Source: Gnetum montanum (lineage: Eukaryota > Streptophyta > Gnetopsida > Gnetales > Gnetaceae). Taken from it: a DNA stretch of 64,000 nt. Positions 46,490 through 58,584 of this stretch are shown in pieces. Numbering within the stretch: the stretch's first letter is position 1; every line of letters begins with the position of its first letter. Position numbers and translations under genes: made by a program. Under the pieces are notes generated by a model that saw nothing but the letters and a program-made list of their open reading frames with translations, was not told the DNA's origin and made no database searches. The stretch spans positions 177,892-241,891 of the forward strand of contig MNCI01004998.1 of NCBI GenBank assembly GCA_015680685.1, written 5' to 3'.

Positions 46490-47307
46490 TGATGAAGTGC
46501 ATTTTTCATCTACTCCGACATTGGGCATTCGACATTGGAGCCAAGATGTGACATCGAATATTTGATGTTGGGGGTATGGATTGGCCTATAAATATAGCAC
46601 TTGGGTGCATGGTTTGGGAAATAGTTTTCATATCATTTTTTCATAGTTTTGTCAATAGAGTAGCTGAATTCTTACAGTTTTATTTCGTAATCTTAGAGAA
46701 TAGTCAATGAGTGCCCACAGGGTGGATCGAGTTAGCTATACGAAGTCTTATTCAATTGGCAATGTTCCTGGACATATTCCATGAGTAGCAATATGATCGA
46801 GATTGATTCTTATTCATTGTAGTATTTTGACTTAAATTAGATTTACTTTCCATGTACTTAGTTAATATTTACATTTTCATGCATGTTAATTAATTAAGCA
46901 CATAAGTACAATCGCTTTGAGCATGCGTATAACTCTTGGTAATCCTAGAAATGCTTAACATTTGGTAACCCAGCAATGTTATATGTGTTCAAGATGTGTA
47001 TAGGAAGTGGGATCGGATACTTATGTTAGGGTAGTTGATTATTAATTAATAATTAGATTAGTTGAATTGATTATAAATTGAGTTTCAACCTATTGTTAAT
47101 TGTAGAACAATAAAAATCATATGCCTCACTCTGGACTAAACCATATGTGACAAAGCTACCACTAGTCTAAGTGGGAAGATAATGAACTACGATTAGAGCA
47201 TAACGATCTAGATGCCACAACAAGTCCCATCCATAGAATTTGACCGGATTGTGCATAAACACTTGTGATTCCTATGGTTGGGTGTAGGGGTATCTTGCCA
47301 CTCATCA
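46490..47307 (+). repeat. 5' LTR of element F
   Basis: 818 bp, TGATGAAGTGCA...CACTCATCA. It has a TATA-like CTATAAATATAG at about 46586-46597. In U3 the GATATC-type motifs are replaced by GACATTG/GACATCG variants. Confidence 0.8.
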
Positions 47308-47327
47308 TTGGCGTCGTTGCCAGGGAT
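47308..47327 (+). other. Primer-binding site of element F
   Basis: TTGGCGTCGTTGCCAGGGAT follows the LTR; tRNA-Asp type. Confidence 0.8.
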
Positions 47328-47439
47328 GGTGCTAGATATCTAGATTAGTTATATTATACACGATTGTTGTAAAGGTATTAACAATCTATCTTTTAGAAAA
47401 CATTAATATTTTAAGTCACATACATTATTAGAAAAAACC

Positions 47440-47993
47440 ATGTCTTCTTCACATAGGACCCATAATGCATTGTATGATGAGAACACTTGTAGGAGAAATG
47501 ATAGGATATATACTAAAGAAAATTGGTGTTTCCTATGCTCATTTAGACCCTTACTACACCCAAAGACTACATTCAACTGGTGTAGATGATCCTAGAGGAG
47601 ATAAAGTAAGTCCTAGATCAAGGAGGTCTTCAAGGCCTAGGACCTCCTCTAAACATAGACAAGATAAATCAAGGGACCATGTGAAGAACTATAGAAGCCA
47701 TGGTGATTCTTCCAGCTCCTCATCTTCCTCTTCCTCTTCAACGTCTAGTTCTAAGAAAGATGAACGTAGGTATAGAGATGGAGCTCCACTACAAGGACAA
47801 GACAAAGATAGAAATTGAACCCATTGGAAAAATCAAAGACATCAAAATGAGCATAGGCAAGATCGTCATAATCAAACAAATAGAAATAGAAATTTTCATC
47901 ATAACATGTCTGATGATGATGACCCCTTATTGGCCACTAAGAGCCTAATGAAAATCATAGAGGCAATTAAGATACCTCACAAGCATCGCAAGG
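47440..47993 (+). pseudogene. Element F gag, N-terminal part (broken, cut by element E)
   Basis: ATG at 47440 gives MSSSHRTHNAL. A shifted frame (47465-47818) carries an Arg/Ser-rich region with a polyserine run (47710-47750), like the gag of A and E. Near 47925 it reads PLLATKSLMKIIEAIKIPHKHRK, the start of the gag core, and stops at the insertion of E. The core resumes after the duplicated CAAGG at 62537. Confidence 0.75.
47989..47993. repeat. Target-site duplication of element E, left copy (CAAGG)
   Basis: Perfectly matched by CAAGG at 62537-62541; the flanks join to a continuous gag reading. Confidence 0.85.
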
Positions 47994-48257
47994 TGATGAG
48001 TGGTGAGGTACCCCTACACTCAACCATATGAATACGAGTGTCTCATGTGCGATCTGGTCGAACTCCAAGGACTAAGTGCTTACGCACCGTAATGGAATAC
48101 TTAAGGTTAATCAATCACTGTCTTCCCAAACTTACTTGTATTGTCACGGTTGTATGGTTAAGTAAGCTTGAGGTATATGATTTTTATATCTTTTATCTTT
48201 TTAACGCCTATGCTAATAGGGAAAGGTGAAGAGAACTAAATGACTAGCTTTCATTAA
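47994..48257 (-). repeat. 3' LTR of element E, distal piece
   Basis: Matches the first 260 or so bases of 61760-62536 in plus-strand order (TGATGAGTGGxGAGGTACCCC...). Cut after ATTAA by element D. Confidence 0.85.
48253..48257. repeat. Target-site duplication of element D, left copy (ATTAA)
   Basis: Perfect match to 55731-55735; the intact 5' LTR of E has a single ATTAA at this point. Confidence 0.85.
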
Positions 48258-49156
48258 TGACTACACTCAACCATACGAATACGAGTGTTACACGTGCGAT
48301 CCATTCGCACGCCGTAAACGGACTAGTTGTGGCATCTAGACAGTTAGCCTTAGGTCATAGTTCGCTGTCTTCCCACCTGGAATAGTATTAGCTTTGTCAT
48401 GTATGGTCTAGTCCAGAGTGAGGTGCATGATGGGTTTCTAATCTAATGCTACTCCTAAAGGTAATGGAAAGTAATATTATCTAAGCTAAGAGAGAAAGGG
48501 TAAGAGAATCTAACTAGCCTAAGTGTGATGAGCATCCATTCCTTGATTATCCATACACAAATTGGACTTTATGCACGACTACCACTAGGATTACCAAGCG
48601 TAGATCCTAGGTACGCTACTGGGTTACCAAGTAGTCACACTTAAGTGCTCGTAATCAAGTCGTACTCATTCTGTGTTTTATCATGAGTTTAAGGGTGAGG
48701 AGAGATTAACTAGGAAAGCAGTAAATAATAATTAAATAATTAATTAAACTAAGTGAATGCTACAATGATGAAGTATTTTCAATATTTATTGCCGGTCATG
48801 TGTGTGTCCAAGTACATCACACTCGAATAAAGGATGCCATACAATTACAATCACCACACTGCGGGCATACACTGGAAAATAATTCTATCTCTGGAGGGAT
48901 AAAATTACCAGAGTTTTGCTAAGGGACTAAATCTAAGTGCTAAAACTGGGAAAGCCACCTCTTATTTATAGACATTACGGTAGGCCATGATATTGTGTAT
49001 GTGATATCGTGTATGCGATATTGCAGCTGATGTGATATCGTGGCTACGATATCGCGTATGCGATATCGTAGCCCTATGCGATATCGTAGCCCATGCAATA
49101 TCACAGCTGTGATATCATGGTAGCGATATCACAACCAGCAAATTCATGACTCATCA
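48258..49156 (-). repeat. 3' LTR of element D
   Basis: 899 bp; minus strand TGATGAGTCATGAATTTGC... . U3 (48980-49140) holds at least seven GATATC palindromes. The outer end reads TGACTACACTC where the 5' LTR has TGATGAGTGGCGAGGTACCC before the same sequence. Confidence 0.9.
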
Positions 49157-49173
49157 TACCCCCATGACTGAAT
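49157..49173 (-). other. Polypurine tract of element D
   Basis: Minus strand TTCAGTCATGGGGGTA adjacent to the LTR start. Confidence 0.75.
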
Positions 49174-49338
49174 GAAAACTCATCCTCGAGTTATAGAGAG
49201 AACAAGATCCATTGATTACACAATGGATAGGTATGGGATTATTGACTGACTAGAATGGATTCATGCCACAATGTGGAGTTAGAACAAAATTGAGACACAA
49301 CACAAAAGAAAATCCTATGATTACAAAATTGGTGGAAC

Positions 49339-51276
49339 TCATGTAGTTCTTGGTGGTGGTGGCTCCTCCATAGGTGTCTTTCCCTTTTCTTGCACTCCAA
49401 GTCTTGGGATTTGATGGCATTGAAGTATGGCCTAGAGTTTCTCCTCTTGTAAGGCCTTGAGTGTCTTGGCACATGTGTAAGTTTGCACTTGTGCCATAGA
49501 GGCATCCCAGTCAGCCTTCTCCTTTTCATCAGCCACCTTTTTATTCTCTACGATTAACTTGGTTAGTTGCTTAGTTCTAAAGTTATCTAGCTAGTCTGTG
49601 GGAACAAATTGAAGAGGGTCCCGTTGTGCTGCTTGTAGGGTTATGAGTTGCTCTTGTAATTTCTTCACTTCTGCTTCCGCATGCTTGACCCTCACTTCTA
49701 TTAAGACCAGCTTCCCCTTTGTGGAAATGAGGTCTGATTGAATTGCCATAACATCCTGAGGGATGTCATTACTTGTCCTGTTTGGAGCAATTGATCAAGT
49801 GCATCCTCATGTTCTGCAAGAGTCATTGAGGTTTTGGCCAAAGTTTGAGAATCCCGTGCTCCTATGAGATCTGCCAATGACACAACAGGTACGTTAAAGG
49901 ATTCTTTGATGTGGTTCGCGACCACTTCTATAGCTCCCACAACATTCTGGTGTTGCATGAAAATCACAATGGCCCCTTCACCAGTCTCTAACTGCACCTA
50001 GAAAGATGCTGCATTTCCTAAGATCTGTTGTGACCATCTACTTTCCCCTCCTCCTATGTGAATGGATACTTCCCCCCTTGTGTGATCCAACAAAACCGTA
50101 GGCTGAATGGCATCATCGATGATGCGGAAGAGGTTTGCGTCATCACGACTTTCCCAACTGACCGTCTCAGCAATGGCCCTAAGATGGCTCATTGACGGTC
50201 TGTAGTCTTGCGGTAGCTGTTGATCCTGGCCTGTGCTGGGCCCTGCTTCCTGTTGTTGTCTGGGACCCATGCCTAGAGGTTGACTGGGTCTTGCAAGTTG
50301 AGTTGCAGTTGGTCTAGCCATCTGTTCTTCTTCTTGTTTTGGTCCTAGCTCTTCGTCAGTGCTTTTTCTTGGAGCTAGCGCCTTTAGCAATTTAGCATAT
50401 GAAGTAGTCTGGGCTTTTTGGAGGACGTCATTGGTGTACCCTCAAATACCAGCACGTCGACAAAGCTTTCTGATAAGACAAGGGAAAGGCATCGCCATCT
50501 TCCCTATCTTTCGTTCTTCAAACCACCTCAGGATCTCTGTTAAATATAGATGGGGGCAGGTTAGCGTTAACCTTTCCCATCAACACTGCACATCCTCTAG
50601 CCACATACATTGATGTTATTTTTAGGCCCTTTGTGGGGAAGAGGTGATATGTTCCAATTTTGAAAGAAATCCTCTCTTCCATCGTCAACCCACCAAATGT
50701 TTTACCTCTACCATAAGCCTTCTCCAACCAATCCTTTTGCACATTGGGGTTTGAACGGGTGGATAACTGAGCAACTCTAGGCCCTGTATTCGGAAGGTTT
50801 AACACTTTTGAAATGGCCTACGCGAAGAAGTAAACTGTCACACCACAAATATTGATAGTGGTTCCTTGCTCCCTCTTGTGACAAAATTGATACGTCTCTC
50901 CTAGGTACCAAGCACCGCTTTCAGAGAGGGTAGGCCATAAGGGAGACCTTTTGAGGTGATCCCTAATGGCCTTAGGAGTGAACTTTGCAAATAATTCAAA
51001 GTTCAATTCCATAATCACCACAGTGAATGTGGACTTTTCATGGATGGCCTAAACGTAATCTTGGGGCAACGTGAGCTGTTGTCCCTATTCAAGCATTGCA
51101 GCAGCTCCTCCCTCTGCCTGACCGGATCATCCAATAGGAGGTTCTTCTTGATGAATGCTGAATGATTACTCCTCATGTTTTGCATGTTGTCTAGAAGGAC
51201 CTTGTCTTCCACCTCTCCAAGATCATTTGCTTCCAGCTTGGGTAGGACCTTCCTGTTGTTCACGTTTTGGGGCCAT
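49339..51276 (-). pseudogene. Element D extra 3' ORF (frameshifts, internal deletion)
   Basis: Starts MAPKREQQEGPTQ at 51276, right after an acceptor-like TGTGATTACAG, which fixes the start. After frameshifts it continues: IMELNFELFAKFTPKAI, ESGAWYLGETYQFCH, INICGVTVYFFA (50818-51021), then LNLPNTGPRVAQL, MEERISFKIGTYHLFPTKGL (50518-50805), MPFPCLIRKLCRRAG, then 49998-50390 with SHLRAIAETVSW and 49701-49997 with LLQTGQVMTSL. The coiled coil is mostly deleted before the end MEEPPPPRTT. The order resembles the 'putative plant transposon' domain of Athila-type elements; no transmembrane segment is visible. Confidence 0.65.
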
Positions 51277-53208
51277 CTGTAATCACATAGGTCAAGCGTT
51301 AGTAAGGTGGATTTTGAAATTGAGTTATACCTTACTGCTTACCTTAATTAATGATCTTATTTTATCTCCATGTGATCTTTGCCCGAAATTTTGTAATAAT
51401 GGGTCCCCTTTTACTTAGGTGGGTTTTCAATTTTAATTTACCAGTATACCTAAGGATTAAATGATTTTTGGGCACAAATATTCTAAGTGTTATAGTTAAT
51501 TACCCTAAATGATGTCCTTTGGGCGATGATAAATTCCAAAAACATTAGGCACTTTTTGGTAGGTGTCCCTCCCCCACGACTGAGCTGAACACTCTGGGTT
51601 CAAGCAAGTTTAGATGGAATTAAAATCAGAGTACTAGTGAGCGAGATATAGTTAGAAAAGCAAGGGTTGCTCAATCGCAAGTCATAGAGAAAAAATTCAA
51701 AAACTCCCTTGTGTGAGTGGCAAAAATGATGCTAAGTGTTGTGGGGGGGGGGNTTGGAGGGACGCGATATTATGTATGATACATCGCGTACGCGATATCA
51801 CAGCCTATCGATGTATAGGCCCAAGGGAAAAAAATGAATGTTTAAAGATTTTTTGGAAATCTATGTTGAAAACTCAGGATATGTGATACATTTTGAAGGT
51901 TGCTAGGGTAATTTCCTTAATTCGAAAGGCACGATTAATGATAATGGTGTGGATTTTATCAATAAAACCTTGGGTGGTAAGAAAACGGTTATGTAATGGT
52001 ACATAGGAACATTATTATTCAGAGGGATAGTAGTAGGGAAAGAAAATTGTAAAAATTATACTGAGGGTAAGAAATGATGTGTGTTAGCTATGTGACAAGT
52101 GAAGATTACAAAAGATTACACAAGTGGATCCTCCCCAAAGTAGGTTCTAACCTATAATGCCCTTGTGTAACCACACTTAAAGTTTCTGTGTCCACTAGAA
52201 GGGTTAAATGTAATTCACACTAATTCCAAAAAACACACACACATGTAAATATCACCGAAATGAGGTAAGAATTCTATGTTACACACGACATGAGCTACAA
52301 TTACATGAACAGTGAGATGAGATGAACTATAGAAAGGGATTGTAGAGATTGAGACATGAGGTGACTGACCTAGGGAATAGTGAATTCTGCATGTAAAGCA
52401 TGATTAAGGTGTCATTAACCCATCGTTCCAAGATCAGGACCAAGTCTATTCCTTTGACAAGTGACATTGCATTGTTTCATCCCATGATGAACAACTATGA
52501 GAGTACCATAACAACAAGGCGTACAATCACTTGGCTTTTTCTTCAAGGGAGGAGTGACTTTTGTTTTATGGCAATTTTCTTTTCATTTTCTTTTTCTCTC
52601 TTTTTTTTTCTTACTAAATCTAGAGAAGTCACCAACCTTCAAGCATGGATGCATGTCTTTCCAGTGGAACCCCCTAGAATAGCATTGGATTTTTGAGTGC
52701 CCTTTTGATTACTCTTACTCCCATTTTTTTGTTAGATCTACAAGGATCTTAGTACAACCATGTTGCATGATAACTCCCACAAACGGCACCAAAGAGAATC
52801 CGCAAATCCCCTTGATGTCACATCCTAATCATTCCCTCTTGGTCCATCCTTCTTCATTCTGGGTATAATGAACACAAAATTAATTTTACGTTTTAAGAAT
52901 TTCAAGAATATCATTGTACCCTCGAACAGAACCTCTTATTTGTAGAATGGATGAGTGGGTGTAATGGGCTCACCATCCAAATAATTGACCACTCGAGACT
53001 CGACAACATAGAACACACCTCAACCAATGATCCACATGAGTGTTTTATTCATAGATGAGATTACTTACAAAAAACATAAAAAGACAAAAATACTAAAAAT
53101 AAAAAAAGAAAAAAAAAGATAAAATAAGAAGTTGAAAAATGAAAAACTGGAAAATAAAAAGTTGTAAAATTAAAGAAAATAAAAAGTGGTTATTAATATT
53201 GCTTGTTA
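51277..53208 (-). other. Non-coding spacer of element D between gag and the 3' ORF
   Basis: No supported gene. Parts match the spacer of B (9803-11195). It includes an insertion-like stretch at 51540-51830 with a polypurine-like tract, GATATC motifs and a G10 run before a single N at 51753. T-rich (minus strand) tract at 53070-53200 just after gag. Confidence 0.55.
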
Positions 53209-54677
53209 TTAGAATGGGGGATACCCCCCATAACTAAATGGTTGAGGATGAAAAGGATTAATAAATAAAGGATGAGGATCCTTGCAGGTGGTGGTTGTGT
53301 TGGAGGCATGGGCTGATAGTATTGAGGAGAATGGTACTGTGATGAGATAAAGTGTGTTGGCCCAATTGGAGAAACAAGATGTTGAACAAGATAAGCAATT
53401 GGATTTGGATGATATGAAGGATGTCTCTAGTCTAGTGGTGGTCTCCCCCATGACTAGGATTATTGCCACTATGATCGAACATAGTATCTTTGTACGAACT
53501 CAGGATGTAGTGTGTTTCCCCAATGCTCATGTAAATGTAACAATATTGGGCATTGGCCCTTGGGGTGATTGTATAGGCATATATTGCATTGATACGTATG
53601 ATTGGAAGTTGAGCTCTTATTTTCCTTATCCCTTATTTATGATTGTCTAATGTTTTGTCCTGCTTCTTGGGTTGTCAAAACTTTATCTCCAATAATGTTG
53701 ATAAATTCTCCACACTTTTGATACGTCCATTCCAACATCTTATTGATCTTTTCCTCGACTTCTTCTAATGTTTATTTTGTTGGCAAAGATGATGTTTCCA
53801 CCTTGAGATTGGTTGATTTCTCCTTTTTATGATCATGGACCTTTGTTAAGTTGAGATTTTGGTCCCATTAATGTTTTTCAACACTCTCCCACCTAACCAA
53901 TTCTCCTTCTTCTTTTGCTACCCACTTAACAAGCTCTTGGACTTGATGGGTTCATAGTTCATATAGTTGTCCTTGGGCATACATCCCTAGGGTCTCTCTT
54001 GTTTCATTACATAGCCCATCAATGATATGGTACATTAGCCTTTCCTCGGAAAACCCATGGCCTGGACAGTTGTTTAATTGTGCATAATATCTTTTTAAGG
54101 CCATGTCCAAGGGTTCATGTTGTGCTTGTTTCCACTCTTGGATTTTTTTCCTCAAGGCTAACACTCTTGCATAGGTTTGATATTTTTCGTTAAAGACTTC
54201 TACCATTGTTGATCAACGTCGTATTGAATTTGGTTTTAATGATCTATACCATACTTTTTCTTGGCCAACAAGTGTCATGGGAAAGAGCTTAAGTTTTTGC
54301 CACCCGTTATCAATGTTATTCCATGTGCAGGCATCGTAGAAGGCTTGTAAATGTTGATACAGAACTAAGTTATAGCCTCTTGAAAAAGGAGGGAAGTTGT
54401 TTAAATCGAGCCTGGGTAGACAGCTCTCTTTATGATGCCTACGTGAGATTTGAATAGCCTCTTGTAATTGTGTTAAGCTTGTAGTGGCCAGTAGGGGTTC
54501 ATCGTCATTGGGTAGGTTATGCTTTCGTGCGTTGGGATGATGTTGCTTTTGTTGATGTTTATAAGAAACCCCCACCTCAGATTGCATACTCCCATCTTCA
54601 TTATCATATAATTCATCAGTTCTCCAATGAATTTCCTCACTAGGTGTGGCATTATCGTAATCTTATAGGAGAGGCAT
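53209..54677 (-). pseudogene. Element D gag (broken)
   Basis: ATG at 54677 by comparison with B (MPLL, stop, DYDNATPS). Open pieces: 54213-54587 (YKHQQKQHHPN ... LPRLDLNNFPPFSRGYN ... KLKLFPMTLVGQEKVWYRSLKP), 53952-54206 (MVEVFNEKYQTYARV ... YHIIDGLCNETRETLG). Zinc-knuckle-like CNICLYNHPKGQC at 53550-53588 (C-x2-C-x3-H-x4-C). Tail ends SYGGYPPF at 53209. Like B it lacks the polyserine part. It would form the particle shell. Confidence 0.8.
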
Positions 54678-54798
54678 TGTTGCAAAGTTGTGTGTGAATT
54701 TATGTGTGAATGTTTATAATTATTTCTTGCTAAAAGATGTATCGTTAATTTCTATATAGCAACCTTGTATGATATAACTAATCTAGATAACTAGCATT

Positions 54799-54818
54799 GT
54801 CCCCAGGAACGACACCAA
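54799..54818 (-). other. Primer-binding site of element D
   Basis: Minus strand TTGGTGTCGTTCCTGGGGAC next to the LTR end TCATCA; tRNA-Asp type. Confidence 0.8.
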
Positions 54819-55730
54819 TGATGAGTGGCGAGGTACCCCTATACTCAACTATACGAATACGAGCGTTACACGTGTGATCTGGTTGAACTTTGCAGATGGA
54901 CTAGTTGTGGCATCTAGACAGTTAGCCTTAGGTCGAAGTTCGTTGTCTTCCCACCTGGACTAGTATTATCTTTGTCATGTATGGTTTAGTCCAGAGTGAG
55001 GTGTATGATGGGTTTCTAATCTAATGCTACTCCTGAAGGTAATGGAAAGTAATATTATCTAAGCTAAGAGAGAAAGGATAAGAGAATCTAATTAGCCTAA
55101 GTGTGATGAGCATCCGTTCCTTGATTATCCGTACACACCTTGGACTTCGTGCATGACTACCATTGGGATTACCAAGCGTAGATCCTAGGTACGCTACTGG
55201 GTTACCAAGTAGTCACACTTAAGTGCTCATAATCAAGTCGTACTCATTCTGTGTTTTATCATGAGTTTAAGGGTGAGGAGAGATTAACTAGGAAAGCAGT
55301 AAATAACAATTAAATAATTAATTAAACTAAGTGAATGTTGTAATGATGAAGTAATCTCAATCTTTATTGTCGGTCATGTGCATGTCCAAGTATGTCACAC
55401 TCGAATAAAGGATGTACAATTAAAATCATCACATTGCAGGCATACACTAGAAAATAATTCTATCTCTGGAGGGATAAACCTACCTAAGTTTTGCTAAGGG
55501 ACTAAATCTAAGTGCTAAAACTGGGAAAGCCACCTCTTATTTATAGACATTACGATAGGCCGTGATATCGCGTATGTGATATCGCGGCTGATGTGATATC
55601 GTGGCTATGATATCGCATATGCAATATTGCAGCCCATGCGATATCATGGCTGTGATATCATGGTAGCGATATCACAACCACTGTGATATCATGGTAGCGA
55701 TATCACAGCCAGCAAATTCATAACTCATCA
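54819..55730 (-). repeat. 5' LTR of element D
   Basis: 912 bp; plus-strand order TGATGAGTGGCGAGG...ATAACTCATCA. U3 at 55555-55710 holds about nine GATATC palindromes, including a local duplication of about 31 bp. Confidence 0.9.
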
Positions 55731-55735
55731 ATTAA
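55731..55735. repeat. Target-site duplication of element D, right copy (ATTAA)
   Basis: Identical to 48253-48257. Confidence 0.85.
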
Positions 55736-56249
55736 CTATTCACTAACTAATTTCTAAGTATCCTAACATCAATATCCATTCCAAACTTGCTGCACACACC
55801 CTGAACCAGTGCAATGCTACTGGGATTACCAAACGCTACTTGTTATTGGGTTACCAAGCGTTACACATGTGCTCGAAGCGGTTGTACTGAATGCACTTAA
55901 CTAGGAGAGTCAAGGGTTGAGAGAGATTAATTATCTAGGAAAGCATTTAAACATTTAACAATAATTAAATCCTATTTAGCTTAGTCCACATGTTGTAAGG
56001 TTTATCATAAAGTTCATCTTTATTGCCGTACACAAATGTGTGCTCAGGTACAATTTGCTTGAATAAAAATCCATTCACTTTGAGACTCCTACTGTGGGCA
56101 CATGGAAATTATTCTAACTCTGGAATGGTAAAACTGCTATAATTTGGCTAAGGGACTAACTCTAGATGCCTAAAATAGGGAAAGCTGCCTCTTATTTATA
56201 GATGTTGCGGTAGGCTATGATATCGCGTACGTGATATCATGGCTCATCA
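55736..56249 (-). repeat. 3' LTR of element E, proximal piece
   Basis: Continues the E LTR after element D and ends GGCTCATCA next to the polypurine tract. Aligns with 62020-62536. Confidence 0.85.
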
Positions 56250-56266
56250 TACCCCCATGATTGAAT
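56250..56266 (-). other. Polypurine tract of element E
   Basis: Minus strand TTCAATCATGGGGGTA, adjacent to the 3' LTR. Confidence 0.75.
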
Positions 56267-58182
56267 GAAAACTCATCCTCAAGTTCCTTACAAAATATTG
56301 GGAAGGTATTGAATTATTGACTTGAATGATACTAATGGTGAATGGGGTGACATGTGAACGGATCATCATTACAATACATGGTAAAATTAGTGTTCATGAC
56401 AACAAGAGTGAACACTAAACACATTTGACATCCAGCCTTATTTGGCAGCTGAGAGAGAAGATAGAAGAGAGAGAGAAAAGAAGAAGTTTGTTGCTACTGA
56501 TGCCAAGATTGGACCTTTCATTGTCCATCCATAAGCACATCATCAATCTTGTTCCTTGCATAACTACTCCAACACTAGTCCATTCCAAGTATTCCCTCCA
56601 AATCCAATCCATTGGTGTATGATTGCCATCTACACACACAACACAGTCTTATATTAGCAAGGGTAAATGAATCACAATGTAGTTAATACCTTACCTTAGT
56701 GTAAGGTCCATTGGCCAAGTTGTGGTATGGCTGATGTAGATTTTGGAGATATAGTACTGGTGGCTACCCAAGATGTAGGGGTTAGGAGAAAATTGAAAAA
56801 ATTGGACCAGGACCCCCATGACCAAGAGCGAACCTTCGGTAGCAAGAGAATGGAGAAAAAGAATAAGAAATAAGGAAGAAGGAGAAAAAGAAACAATGGC
56901 AATGTCGATAAAACCAATGTTAAAGATGGAGATGAACAAAATAAATGGTGATTGCGGAAATATTTAAGGGAAAGAAAATAATGGATGCACCAAATAGGAA
57001 TGAAAGTGCGTCCTCCCCAAAGCAGGCTCATGCCCTTAATGCCCTAATAATCCCACATTCAAAGAGTCCATAGGCTGTAGAAATGTCATTTGGAAGCAAG
57101 AGTTAAAGTCTTAACCACAAGAATTTACCAAAAAGAAAACAATGCATCAACCAAAATATGGACTATTGATACAACTGGAAATGAGGTGAGAAATGGAGAA
57201 AGAAGGATGGAAAGAAGAGAATGGAATGGAGTCTCAAGAACAAGGTGGTGTATAGCCCCTTGTGTGTTAATGGTTAATGTGACTTAATAGATCTCATTCC
57301 AAATCCAGCCTCAAAAAATCCACATCTAGTGACTTCGCATTAAAAAATTTGGTCCATCCATCCACATGAAGTAACAAGAATGCTTCCACCAAAGAGTCAC
57401 CACCATTCCGACGAAATGAGAAAGGAGAAGGTAGGAAGTGAGAAAGGACCTTAGTTAGAGGGAACATGTTTGTTTAGTTCCATAACCAGTGCTTGTAGAC
57501 CAGATGATTATTTTGTCTAAGGGGTGTGCTTTGAATTCTCACTTTTCACTCTCTATTTTTGTTGTTTTTTTTGTTTTGCGTGAGAACCACATCATGCAAA
57601 GACTTATTATTTTTATTAGCTCAGCTTCTTGATAATGGAGCAACGTCGGAATGGTAAGGAAAACCCAAGAAGAAAACATCCAAGCACCCAAGAAAATGGC
57701 CAGCACAAATGCATCAAATTCCCTTGAAGTCACAACCTTTTCAGTTCTTGAGTCCTTCCTTAGTTTGAGAAATGCCCAGTCACCAATTCGTTAATAGTTC
57801 TTATTATTTAATAAAAGGGATTGTATAGTTCCAAGCCAAGAGAGACCATCGAAATTCATGGATGTATGGATGATGTGGACTCATTGCCTGTTATATCAAA
57901 AGAACCATACCATAGTATCAACATCATAACTCAAAGGTAAAAACCAAACATTAGCAATCAATGGAACATAGTTCATACCATCTTCAGCAGCACTTATTAG
58001 GTGACAAACTTAACAAAATAAATAAACATACAAATAAATGGAAAAATTATGAATGATGTTGTAAAACAAAAACAAGAAAAGTTAAAGAAATTTGTAAAAC
58101 AAAAATGTGTAAAAGAAAAACTTAAAAAGAAACTGAGGGCCTTGATTGATCAACATAGGTGGCCATCTCCCCCATGACTAAG
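56267..58182 (-). other. Non-coding 3' spacer of element E
   Basis: About 1.9 kb with no supported gene, matching in part the spacer of A (20851-22768), including the TTTTGTTTTAC-like tract (58020-58130 on the other strand). Confidence 0.55.
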
Positions 58183-58572
58183 TCAGAAGGGGGAGATCCA
58201 AAATAATGAGTGAGGTTGTCCTTTCTCTGATGTGTTATGTGCATTGATTGTTCTAGATTCATGGTAAGGTTTGGTCCGTTGCACATTGACTAGTAATATG
58301 TTGTCAGAGTACTTGTTTGAAGTTTTTAGGAATTTCCAGCTTCTCCCTATTGATGTTTTTAGGTTAAGGATTGGAAGTTGGAAACACTCTTGCTCCAGTG
58401 TATCTATGCTTTCAACGTGGGCGCAAGTTGTTCCCCTAGCTAGTTCCATGCACGTTGGTGAGTTGCTCTCTTGATTAGCTATCAACCACTGGATGTCTTC
58501 TTGTTGTGTGGTTGCTACATACAGGCATTTTTGTATGTTAATTTCTTGGGCACACTGGTTGCATGCAGGCAA
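58183..58572 (-). pseudogene. Element E pol relic: protease-RT linker joined to integrase C-terminus
   Basis: Begins in the linker after protease (NQCAQEINIQKCLYVATTQQ, comparable to A near 17570-17660) and ends LLVNVQRTKPYHES ... GQPHSLFWISPF, which is the integrase C-terminus of A (20600-20730). The roughly 3 kb for RT, RNase H and integrase core are absent, yet the frame stays open for 129 codons. Confidence 0.75.
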
Positions 58573-58584
58573 TGCTGAACATTC

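Larger units (their letters stand above)
46490..47993 (+). mobile_element. Ty3/gypsy element F, left part
   Basis: 5' LTR (46490-47307), PBS (47308-47327) and gag start of a plus-strand gypsy element, interrupted by element E at 47994. Continues at 62537. No 3' LTR in the window. Confidence 0.85.
48258..55730 (-). mobile_element. Non-autonomous Ty3/gypsy element D (gag plus extra 3' ORF, no pol)
   Basis: Full-length minus-strand element of 7473 bp: 5' LTR 54819-55730, PBS, gag, spacer, extra ORF, polypurine tract, 3' LTR 48258-49156. Same architecture and homologous genes as element B. The 3' LTR lacks about 18 bases close to its outer end compared with the 5' LTR. Perfect target duplication. 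It is the innermost, hence youngest, element of the right block. Confidence 0.9.
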
